The position numbers and the translations under genes were made by a program. Below the pieces are notes generated by a model. It made no database searches. It was given only the letters and a program-made list of their open reading frames with translations, and was not told the DNA's origin. DNA of 64,000 nucleotides. It comes from Streptomyces sp. NBC_00239. GTDB taxonomy: Bacteria; Actinomycetota; Actinomycetes; Streptomycetales; Streptomycetaceae. Below are positions 57,818 to 64,000 of the stretch, one piece after another (within the stretch, counting starts at the first letter, position 1; each line of letters begins with the position of its first letter). The DNA is taken from the NCBI RefSeq assembly GCF_036194065.1, contig NZ_CP108097.1, positions 239,921 through 303,920 on the forward strand. The letters are read 5' to 3'.

Positions 57818-60337
57818 ATGTCCCGCAACCAGTCCCACCAGCAGCCCGACGCCCAGGCCTCACTCTTCGCGGCGGTCGACGCCCTGCTCGAAGAAGCCGC
57901 CGCGCAGGACGCCCTGCCCCACCCGGACGAGCGCAAGCGCCTCCGCGAAGCCGCCGGCCTCAGCCAGGACCAAGTCGCCAAGGCACTCTCGGTACGCCGC
58001 GAGACGGTGACCGGCTGGGAGACCGGCCGCACCGACCCCCGCCCGCCCAAGCGCGCCGCGTACAGCCGCCTCCTCGACGGCCTCGCCGCCCTCCACCCCC
58101 CGGAGCCCGCCGCCCCCGCGCCGAGCCCCGAACGCCCGACCCTCCAGCCGGCACCCGCCCCGGCACCCGACTCGACCATTAACGCCGTTAACACCGAAGC
58201 TCCCACCGAGCCCCCGGCCCCGGCTCCCCAGCCGATCGTTAACGCCGTTAACACCCCCACCCCGGCACCCACCACGGCCGCCGCCCCGAAGTCGATCATT
58301 AACGCCGTTAACGCCCCGGCCCCCGAGCCGGCTCCCGCCCCGGCCGCGGAACCCGCTCCGCAGCCGCAGCCGCAGCCGATCATTAACGCCGTTAACACCG
58401 AGGCTCCCACCGAGCCCTCGGCTCAGTCGCCGGCTCAGGCCCCGCACCCCGAGTCGATCATTAACGCCGTTAACGCCGCCCCCACGGCAGCCCCGACCGT
58501 TAACGGCGTTAACGCCCCCACCGAGCCGCCCTCCCCCACCCACTCCCCCCAGCCCACCCGCAGGACCCCGGCCCCGGCCCGAGCAGCCACCACCCCGTCC
58601 TCCGGAGCCACCCCGTCCTCCGGAGCCACCCCGCCCCGCTACGCCAACGGCCCCCTCGCCGTACTCACCACCACCGGCGCCACCCCCCACGGCAAGCCGG
58701 CCCCCCTCACCGCCTACGCAGCCCGCGGCCTCGTCCTCGACTGCCCCGCCCGGGACCTGCCCTCCCTCGTCACCTGGGCCCTCTCCCCCGAGACCGCCCT
58801 CGGCGCCCCCCGCCTCCACCGCTACGGCAAGGACTCCGACCCGCTCCTCGTCCTCACCGCCGAAGCCGTCGAGGCCCTCGGGCTGCCCCTCACCCTCGAA
58901 GACCGCCGCGGCCTGCGCCTGCCCGACAACCACCCCGTCGTCAAAGGCCTCACCCGCGCCAAATGGCAGCTGACCCGCCGCGGCTTCGGCCCCTGGGCCC
59001 GCATCTACCGGCCGGCCACCGCCGCCGCCGGCCGCCAGTGCGTCCAGCTCGCCGTCCTCCCCTGGGACGCGCTCGACCCGAGGTCCTGGGGCGAGGACAC
59101 CGGCACCCTCCCGGCCCCCGAACTCGCCGAGCTCCTCGGCTCCTACGCCGACCGCGTCCTCACCCCCCGCGGATCCACCGCCGTATCCGGCCTCGAACTC
59201 ATGACGGCCTTGCGCCCCCCGACCCGCGCCGTCAAGGACGAGTCCACCGGCACCTGGGTCTCCGCCCCCGTACCCGGCTCCCTGACCCGCCCCGTCGACC
59301 CCGCACCCCCCGAGGCCCCCGACGAGCACCCGGTCGTCGCCTCCCTCTATCCCCGCCACCACCTGCGCACCCCGGACCAGATGCTCGACGAGGAGGCGTA
59401 CGACTGGATCCGCGATCCCGAACTCCTCACCGACGCCGAATGCGCCCGCACCCACGCCGTCGGCATCGACGTGAACATGGCCTTCGCCGCCGCCGCGAAC
59501 CGCCTCCTCGTCGGACTCGGCCCCGCCACCCACGTCACCTCACCGGAGTTCGACCCCAAGCTCCCCGGCAGCTGGCTCGCCGACCTGTCCGGCATCGCGC
59601 TCGACCCGCGCCTGCCCAGCCCCTTCACCCCCGACGGAAGCCGCCCCGCCGGCCCCGCCTGGTACGCGACGCCCACCCTCGCCTACGCCCGCGAGCTCGG
59701 CCACGACGTCCGCCCCCTCCAGGCCTGGATCCGCCGCGACAACGGCCCCTACCTCGACGCCTGGTACTCCCGGCTCCGCGACGCGTACGTGGCCACCATG
59801 GCCGGACTCGGCGTCACCACGGGCCTCACCGACGCCGAGTTCCTGGCCGCGATGGAGACCCACAAGCGGCACGACCCGGCGCAGACCGCCGTGCTCTCCG
59901 CCATCAAGGCCACCGTCAAGGGCGGCATCGGCAAGCTCCGCGAACGCCCCCAGGGCACCGGCTACCAGCCGGGCGAAGCCTGGCCCGCCCTGGAACGCCC
60001 CACCTGGCGCCCCGACATCCGCGCCGCCGTCATCTCCACGGCCCGTGTGAACATGCACCGCAAGATGAACAAACTGGCGACCGCCGCAGACCTGTACCCC
60101 ATCGCCGTCCTCTCCGACTGCGCGGTGTACCTCTCCGACGGACCCAGCCCCCTCGACTTCCTCCCCCGCACCCCCGACGGCAAGCCCGTCCCCGGCGGCT
60201 TCCGCCTCGGAGTCAGCCCCGGCATGGTCAAGCACGAAGGCACCCAGCCCCTGCTGTGGGCCGTCGGCCTGCTCGACGAACGCCACAACCCCGCACGCCA
60301 CATCAAGGGCCACGACGCAGCGGCCGACGGAGAGTAA
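57818..60337 (+). CDS. tap: Telomere-associated protein Tap with repeat-bearing linker
   Basis: An 839-residue Tap homologue. The N-terminal RKRLREAAGLSQDQVAKALSVRRETVTGWETGRTDPRPPKRAAYSRLLDGLAAL is the XRE-type HTH of Tap, which binds telomere DNA and recruits the terminal protein. The region from about residue 280 onward (RGLVLDCPARDLPSLVTWAL, VGIDVNMAFAAAANRLLVGLGPATHV, TVKGGIGKLRERPQGTGYQPG) follows the Tap family. The roughly 170-residue Pro/Ala/Thr linker between them is longer than usual and holds six INAVN or VNAVN/VNGVN peptides (residues 121, 141, 161, 189, 215, 228), each encoded by a GTTAAC-type pair. ATG 57818 follows AGGAGG. tpg follows after 9 bases. Confidence 0.92.
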   Translation: MSRNQSHQQPDAQASLFAAVDALLEEAAAQDALPHPDERKRLREAAGLSQDQVAKALSVRRETVTGWETGRTDPRPPKRAAYSRLLDGLAALHPPEPAAPAPSPERPTLQPAPAPAPDSTINAVNTEAPTEPPAPAPQPIVNAVNTPTPAPTTAAAPKSIINAVNAPAPEPAPAPAAEPAPQPQPQPIINAVNTEAPTEPSAQSPAQAPHPESIINAVNAAPTAAPTVNGVNAPTEPPSPTHSPQPTRRTPAPARAATTPSSGATPSSGATPPRYANGPLAVLTTTGATPHGKPAPLTAYAARGLVLDCPARDLPSLVTWALSPETALGAPRLHRYGKDSDPLLVLTAEAVEALGLPLTLEDRRGLRLPDNHPVVKGLTRAKWQLTRRGFGPWARIYRPATAAAGRQCVQLAVLPWDALDPRSWGEDTGTLPAPELAELLGSYADRVLTPRGSTAVSGLELMTALRPPTRAVKDESTGTWVSAPVPGSLTRPVDPAPPEAPDEHPVVASLYPRHHLRTPDQMLDEEAYDWIRDPELLTDAECARTHAVGIDVNMAFAAAANRLLVGLGPATHVTSPEFDPKLPGSWLADLSGIALDPRLPSPFTPDGSRPAGPAWYATPTLAYARELGHDVRPLQAWIRRDNGPYLDAWYSRLRDAYVATMAGLGVTTGLTDAEFLAAMETHKRHDPAQTAVLSAIKATVKGGIGKLRERPQGTGYQPGEAWPALERPTWRPDIRAAVISTARVNMHRKMNKLATAADLYPIAVLSDCAVYLSDGPSPLDFLPRTPDGKPVPGGFRLGVSPGMVKHEGTQPLLWAVGLLDERHNPARHIKGHDAAADGE
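58178..58513. repeat. Six GTTAAC-type pairs inside the tap coding sequence
   Basis: ATTAACGCCGTTAAC or GTTAACGCCGTTAAC at 58178, 58238, 58298, 58382, 58460, and GTTAACGGCGTTAAC at 58499. Spacings are 60, 60, 84, 78 and 39 bases, all multiples of three, so all stay in frame. Most are preceded by CGATC or GATC. They match the arrays at parA/parB. Confidence 0.88.
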
Positions 60338-60346
60338 CGACCCCCC

Positions 60347-60901
60347 ATGTCCGACATCAACGACAGCCTCACCCGCGCCGACGAGCAGAACTTCACCCGC
60401 CCCGTTCCCAAGTCGGCGGGCGCCCAGATGCGCTTCCTCGTCAAGCAGCTCAAGTCCACCCGCGAAGCGGCCCGCGTGCTCGGCATCTCCCAGCGCACCG
60501 TCGAGCGCTACGTGAAGGACCAGATCAAGCAGCCCAAGCCCGCCCTGGCCGCCCGCCTGGAAAGCGAAGTACGCCGCCGCTGGCAGCCCCTGGTCCGCAA
60601 GCGCGCCCGCGACAAGGCGGCCAAGACCGCCGGTCTGGTCATCGAGACCCGCGCCCGCTTCGGCTTTACCGCGGCCCCCGGCACCACCGACGACGGCCGG
60701 GTGCGCCGCATCACCCAGCACCTGCCCGCCGCCTACGCGTCCCGGCTCTTCGCGGCCCAGGAGGCCGGCGCCGGCGAACAGCAGCTGCGGCAGATCGCGG
60801 CCGAAGGACTCCAGGAGGTCTACTTCAAGGACCACGGGGCCCGCGCCTCGGGCCTACTGGTCGAGTTCACCGACATCGACTACGTCGAATTCGACTTCTG
60901 A
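60347..60901 (+). CDS. tpg: Terminal protein Tpg
   Basis: A 184-residue protein, the standard Tpg length. SLTRADEQNFTRPVPKSAGAQMRFLVKQLKSTREAARVLGISQRTVERYVKDQIKQPKPALAARLESEVRRRWQPLVRKRARDKAAKTAGLVIETRARFGFTAAPGTTDDGRVRRITQHLP is the conserved Tpg sequence, including an HTH (TREAARVLGISQRTVERYVK). Tpg is covalently attached to the 5' ends of linear Streptomyces replicons, primes end patching, and is recruited by Tap. It is cotranscribed with tap. Its presence is strong evidence that this molecule is linear and ends nearby. Confidence 0.96.
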   Translation: MSDINDSLTRADEQNFTRPVPKSAGAQMRFLVKQLKSTREAARVLGISQRTVERYVKDQIKQPKPALAARLESEVRRRWQPLVRKRARDKAAKTAGLVIETRARFGFTAAPGTTDDGRVRRITQHLPAAYASRLFAAQEAGAGEQQLRQIAAEGLQEVYFKDHGARASGLLVEFTDIDYVEFDF

Positions 60902-60956
60902 CCAGGCCCGACACACCCCAACCGGGCCCCTGGGCGGCTTTCTGAGCCCCGGACAG

Positions 60957-61011
60957 CTCCCCAGGGTCCCCTGGGGAGATCAAGGGGGCCCGGGGGCGCT
61001 CAGGCGCCCCC
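60957..61011. terminator. Two consecutive hairpins after tpg
   Basis: CTCCCCAGG/CCTGGGGAG (60957-60965 with 60970-60978) and GGGGGCGC/GCGCCCCC (60992-60999 with 61004-61011, loop TCAG). They lie between converging tpg and the winged-helix pair. Confidence 0.65.
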
Positions 61012-61032
61012 ACAGCCCCTCCAGTGCCCGTC

Positions 61033-61506
61033 CTAGCCGACGGCGTGCAGCGTCCGGCGCCGCTTGGACTCCGCGGCCTTCTTCGCCGCCGCCTGCGCCG
61101 CCCGCTTCTTGCGCTGTTCGGCCAGCTGGTCCTGATACGCCGCCACCGCCTCGTGGTAGCTGGCGACATAGCCCCGCGCGTCCAGACGCTCGTCGGCGGG
61201 CATCTCGTTCACCGCGGCCACCGCGTCCTCGAACGAGTTGTACCCGGCCAGCATCGGATTGATCTGGTAGACGCCGTTGCGCACCTTCCGCACCAGCTTC
61301 GCCAGCTCCAGGCTCCGCAGCGCGGCGTTCACGCTGGGCCGGCTCAACTCCAGCAGCCCGCCGATCGTGGCCTGGTCGATGAGGATCCTGCCACCGGGCT
61401 CGCTCAGAGAACGCAGCTTCAGCAGCACGCGGTACGCCGCCGGCGGAAGGTCCAGGTCAGAGAGAAGCCCGTCGGCGTTGACCGCAGCGAATCGCAAGGA
61501 GCTCAC
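61033..61506 (-). CDS. Small winged-helix protein, second pair
   Basis: A 157-residue protein. LPPAAYRVLLKLRSLSEPGGRILIDQATIGGLLELSRPSVNAALRSLELAKLVRKVRNGVYQINPMLAGYNSFEDAV is a winged HTH with recognition helix SRPSVNAALRSLEL and a wing ending GVYQINPML. The C-terminal 50 residues are a Lys/Arg/Ala-rich helix (YQDQLAEQRKKRAAQAAAKKAAESKRRR) that could bind DNA non-specifically. It is paralogous to 16317-16736. GTG 61506 overlaps the upstream stop (GTGA). It lies between tpg and the telomere, so it may influence end replication or plasmid copy control. Confidence 0.75.
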   Translation of the reverse strand: MSSLRFAAVNADGLLSDLDLPPAAYRVLLKLRSLSEPGGRILIDQATIGGLLELSRPSVNAALRSLELAKLVRKVRNGVYQINPMLAGYNSFEDAVAAVNEMPADERLDARGYVASYHEAVAAYQDQLAEQRKKRAAQAAAKKAAESKRRRTLHAVG

Positions 61507-62204
61507 TGAGCTGTCCCTTCTTCCTTGCGCTGCGCCCGGCTCAGCCGCCGCGCAGCGCGCTCTTTAGCGCGTTCGGCCCGGAGTTCTGCGATGGCCTGTC
61601 GCATATGGTCCAACGACGGGAAGCGCACCAGGTCCGGCAGACTCGTATCGCTGCGAATCTGCGAGATGGTGCCGTGCTGCTCCACCTTCACGAACTCACC
61701 CGTAGTCTCCGTACCCGGGATGAACTCTGCTACCCGGTAACTGTAGGGCGGGTTGAACTGGTACACACCCCGCCGCACCTTGAAGACGATGCCGTGGGAC
61801 ATGATGGTGTGCAGCGCCTCGGACGTCTTCGTCCGGCTCACGTCGAGGATGGTAGCCATCTCCTCCTGAGTAAGCGGAATCCGCCCCCCCGCCCGCTGGC
61901 ACGCGATCAGCAGCAGGATGAGCCGCAACGGCAGCGCTTCCCGGAAGTACTGGGCGATCACGAGGAAGAACTCGAGGCTGTCCATGGAGAACGCGTTGGG
62001 CTGGGCCTGCGTCCCGTAGAACTCCAGCGGCTTGCGCTCGCCGTCCAGCGTCAGCTTCCGGCTCGGGTACCGCCGCGCCAGGCTGTCCAGGTCCCTGACC
62101 GGAGCCAGCGGCTGGCTCCACGCCGAGATCGCGTCATCAACGGGAAGATCAGGACGCGGCACGCGTGCCGGGCTCGGCCGGCGGTGCTGTGGCTCGGATG
62201 ACAC
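61503..62204 (-). CDS. Larger winged-helix protein, second pair
   Basis: A 233-residue protein. FSMDSLEFFLVIAQYFREALPLRLILLLIACQRAGGRIPLTQEEMATILDVSRTKTSEALHTIMSHGIVFKVRRGVYQFNPPYSYRVAEFIPGT is a winged helix with recognition helix SRTKTSEALHTI and wing GVYQFNP. The C-terminus is a basic coiled-coil-like helix (MRQAIAELRAERAKERAARRLSRAQRKE). I prefer GTG 62204, which follows GGAGAG; the frame is open to 62270, over the palindromic operator region. Same order and size as 16788-17474, with shared TGTCC-GGACA palindromes upstream. Confidence 0.72.
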   Translation of the reverse strand: MSSEPQHRRPSPARVPRPDLPVDDAISAWSQPLAPVRDLDSLARRYPSRKLTLDGERKPLEFYGTQAQPNAFSMDSLEFFLVIAQYFREALPLRLILLLIACQRAGGRIPLTQEEMATILDVSRTKTSEALHTIMSHGIVFKVRRGVYQFNPPYSYRVAEFIPGTETTGEFVKVEQHGTISQIRSDTSLPDLVRFPSLDHMRQAIAELRAERAKERAARRLSRAQRKEEGTAQ

Positions 62205-62244
62205 GAGGCTGCTCTCCACTTCGTTGATCTGCAGAGAGCAGTAT

Positions 62245-62280
62245 GTCAACGAGGGTGACATACATGTCACCCTCGTTGAC
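62245..62280. promoter_or_regulatory. Perfect 15-bp-arm inverted repeat upstream of the winged-helix operon
   Basis: GTCAACGAGGGTGAC at 62245-62259 and its complement at 62266-62280, separated by six bases. It lies 41 bases before the preferred start. It is a likely operator, possibly bound by one of the winged-helix proteins. Confidence 0.65.
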
Positions 62281-62293
62281 GTTCAGCGTGTCT

Positions 62294-62527
62294 TGTGTCC
62301 CCCCAGGAGGGACACATCTCGGCCAAGCCCCTTCCAGCCCCCCTCCCCCGGCCCCCACGCCAACGCCACCCCCCACACCCCCAGTTCGGGGGCATATCCC
62401 AAGGCAAACGTCAGCCTCCCCGACGTTTTAGCCCAAATTCCGTCAGTCTCGCTGACGTTTTGCCGCCGATCTGTCCCCCCACCAGCGACACATCGCACCG
62501 GTTATGTCCCTCCTAGGGGGACATAAC
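62294..62527. promoter_or_regulatory. Array of TGTCCC-N7-GGGACA palindromes and GTCAG/CTGAC repeats
   Basis: TGTGTCCC-N7-GGGACACA at 62294-62316 and GTTATGTCCC-N7-GGGACATAAC at 62501-62527 are perfect. An imperfect copy lies at about 62472-62494. CGTCAG/CTGACG inverted repeats lie at about 62408-62458. The interval 62205-63139 has no gene; from 62530 it becomes C- and A-rich with no codon structure and contains one further GTTAAC pair (62824-62838). Confidence 0.6.
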
Positions 62528-62823
62528 TTTCCCCCCGAACCCCCTCTGACCTGCGCAAACGCATCTCCGTACCCTCTATAGACCGCCCGGTGGTCAGCTC
62601 TCCGTCCAAAACCCCGTCCCCAACGCCTCCGGAACACCAGATTCCTGACACTCCGCCACCACTCCCCCGTCACCTCAGCCATCCGGACACCCTGTCCACT
62701 TAGATGACCAGGTTGACTTGATCCTGTTTCTATCCGCGCCCCACTTTGAAGCACCCTGAACAAACCCTTGAGCCTGGCTCTTCCAACCCTCTAGCAACGG
62801 CCCACCAGCCCTTCAGAGGCAGC

Positions 62824-62838
62824 GTTAACGCCGTTAAT
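62824..62838. repeat. Outlying GTTAAC pair near the telomere
   Basis: GTTAACGCCGTTAAT, same 9-bp phasing as the arrays at 55-58.5 kb, standing alone 4.3 kb from the nearest other copy and about 0.3 kb from the terminal repeats. Confidence 0.6.
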
Positions 62839-63139
62839 GATCCACTTCTCACCCACCCTTCTCCCTCAAAGAGCAAAACCCAACCACTCAACTCAAACCC
62901 CCCTAAAACAAAACAGCCTTGACCCCCAAAACCACAGCCCTCAAGCCAGCCCCCAGCTCCACATCCAGCACTCAAGCCACACCCCAGCCGCCAGCCCAAC
63001 CCCCAAACCCAGCCCCCACCCGAACCCCCCAAACCCCCACCCCCAAAAAACCCGCCCACCCCTCCCCCAACCCAACCGAATTCAGGCCAGCCCAAAAGCT
63101 TGCTCCCGAACGCAGCAACTCCGGAGCGAAGCGGAGCTA

Positions 63140-63978
63140 GTCCGCAGCGAAGCGGAGGAGCACGGGCCGAAGGCCCGCCATGGGCGCGAAGTGCCCCCCA
63201 ACGCAGCAAGGGCGTCTCGGCTCTGGAGCGAAGCGGAGGAGTCCCGGCTGGAGGCCGGCTTTGGGGTGCGGAGCACCCCCGCCCGAGCGCAGCGAGGGCG
63301 TTCTGACTCCGGAGCGAAGCGGAGGAATACGGGCCGAAGGCCCGTCTTGGGCCGCGAAGCGGCCCCCCGAGCGGAGCGAGGGCCTCTTGACTCTGGAGCG
63401 AAGCGGAGGAGCACGGGCCGAAGGCCCGTCATGGGGCGCGAAGCGGCCCCCCGAGCGGAGCGAGGGCCTCTTGACTCTGAAGCGAAGCGGAGGAGCACGG
63501 GCCGAAGGCCCGTCTTGGGCCGCGAAGCGGCCCCCCGAGCGGAGCGAGGGCCTCTTGACTCTGGAGCGAAGCGGAGGAGCACGGGCCGAAGGCCCGTCTT
63601 GGGCCGCGAAGCGGCCCCCCGAGCGGAGCGAGGGCCTCTTGACTCTGGAGCGAAGCGGAGGAGCACGGGCCGAAGGCCCGTCATGGGGCGCAAAGCGGCC
63701 CCCCGAGCGGAGCGAGGGCCTCTTGACTCTGAAGCGAAGCGGAGGAGCACGGGCCGAAGGCCCGTCTTGGGCCGCGAAGCGGCCCCCCGAGCGGAGCGAG
63801 GGCCTCTTGACTCTGGAGCGAAGCGGAGGAGCACGGGCCGAAGGCCCGTCTTGGGCCGCGAAGCGGCCCCCCGAGCGGAGCGAGGGCCTCTTGACTCTGG
63901 AGCGAAGCGGAGGAGCACGGGCCGAAGGCCCGTCATGGGGCGCAAAGCGCCCCCCGAGCGCAGCGAGGGGGGTCTCTC
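63140..63978. repeat. Subtelomeric tandem repeats, 84-bp unit
   Basis: Eight units of exactly 84 bp start at 63307, 63391, 63475, 63559, 63643, 63727, 63811 and 63895. They are preceded by two diverged units (about 63140 and 63221). Each unit has GGAGCGAAGCGGAGG, ACGGGCCGAAGGCCCGT, a GGCCGCGAAGCGGCC-type hairpin and CCCCGAGCGGAGCGAGGG. The GCGAAGC and CCGAAGG centres are compact GAA-loop hairpins of the type found in Streptomyces telomeric foldbacks. Units alternate slightly between CTCTGGAG and CTCTGAAG and between TTGGGCCGC and ATGGGGCGC. Confidence 0.9.
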
Positions 63979-63980
63979 CC

Positions 63981-63995
63981 AAGCGCGCAGCGCTT
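63981..63995. repeat. GCA-loop foldback hairpin at the right edge
   Basis: AAGCGCGCAGCGCTT forms a 6-bp stem with a GCA loop. GCA- or GAA-loop hairpins are typical of the single-stranded ends of Streptomyces linear replicons. The window stops five bases later, so the true end may be here or just beyond. Confidence 0.6.
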
Positions 63996-64000
63996 AGGAT

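Noticed and set aside
58963..60945. 660-codon plus-strand frame overlapping tap and tpg
   Set aside because: It is a +1 shadow of tap with Arg/Pro/His-rich translation; tap and tpg have RBS support or conserved sequence in their own frames.
63140..63978. CRISPR-like array
   Set aside because: Units are contiguous tandem repeats without unique spacers, and no cas genes are present.
62837..63997. Long open frames on both strands through the terminal repeats
   Set aside because: The 84-bp unit is a multiple of three and lacks stops, so several frames stay open automatically; the translations are simple repeats.
1..64000. tRNA or rRNA genes
   Set aside because: I looked for tRNA-like arms and conserved rRNA stretches while reading and found none I could support.

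Overview
The window looks like the end of a linear replicon of a Streptomyces or close relative, most likely a large linear plasmid. The evidence is very high G+C with Streptomyces-style codon use, an A-factor type signalling circuit (AfsA-like synthase plus ArpA/ScbR-like receptor), a tap-tpg telomere operon and a terminal block of hairpin-forming tandem repeats at the right edge. A dedicated parA-parB pair beside tap-tpg argues for a plasmid rather than a chromosome arm, but this is inference.

About 1-14 kb and 20.8-49.3 kb carry an enediyne antibiotic gene cluster, most like the 9-membered (C-1027/neocarzinostatin type) group. The warhead core is one long minus-strand operon, 46.4 to 34.0 kb: UnbL (E3), UnbV (E4), UnbU (E5), the iterative PKSE (KS-AT-ACP-KR-DH-PPTase, 1936 aa), a second divergent hotdog thioesterase, a flavin reductase (E6-like) and a P450 (E7-like). 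Most junctions are 4-nt stop/start overlaps. A DUF1702 paralogue of UnbL lies just upstream. A canonical E10-type thioesterase, a GMC oxidoreductase (E9-like) and its small partner lie at 28.7-31.7 kb, beside StrR-like and AraC-like regulators that resemble SgcR1 and SgcR2. A peripheral acyl group is probably built and attached by an A-PCP didomain, a free condensation enzyme, an HpaB/SgcC-type hydroxylase, two acyl-CoA-dehydrogenase-fold monooxygenases, a P450, a methyltransferase, a ThDP enzyme, a prephenate-dehydrogenase-like protein, an SgcJ homologue and an FAD oxidoreductase. I saw no apoprotein, deoxysugar or aminomutase genes. The cluster is cut at the left edge inside an epoxide hydrolase gene.

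About 14.2-20.8 kb is an island with a saccharopine-dehydrogenase-like gene, a GlxA-type regulator, a pair of winged-helix proteins, an XRE/TPR regulator and short hypothetical genes. About 49.7-54.9 kb holds an IS701-like orphan transposase gene, two TetR regulators, an SDR and the AfsA homologue. From 55.3 kb to the end lies the maintenance module: parA-parB, tap-tpg, a second winged-helix pair, and about 0.84 kb of 84-bp tandem hairpin repeats ending in a GCA-loop foldback.

Two non-coding signals stand out. First, a 16-bp motif (GCAATCCAGAAGATGC, read toward the gene) occurs upstream of at least twelve enediyne-region genes, always in the same orientation relative to transcription; it looks like the operator of a cluster-wide activator. 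Second, 9-bp-phased GTTAAC repeats sit upstream of parA, inside the parB and tap reading frames (where they encode VNGVNAVN and INAVN peptides), and between them at the centre of a 48-bp perfect palindrome. This suggests a centromere or iteron array written into coding DNA. All functional calls rest on reading the translated sequence; no database search was possible.
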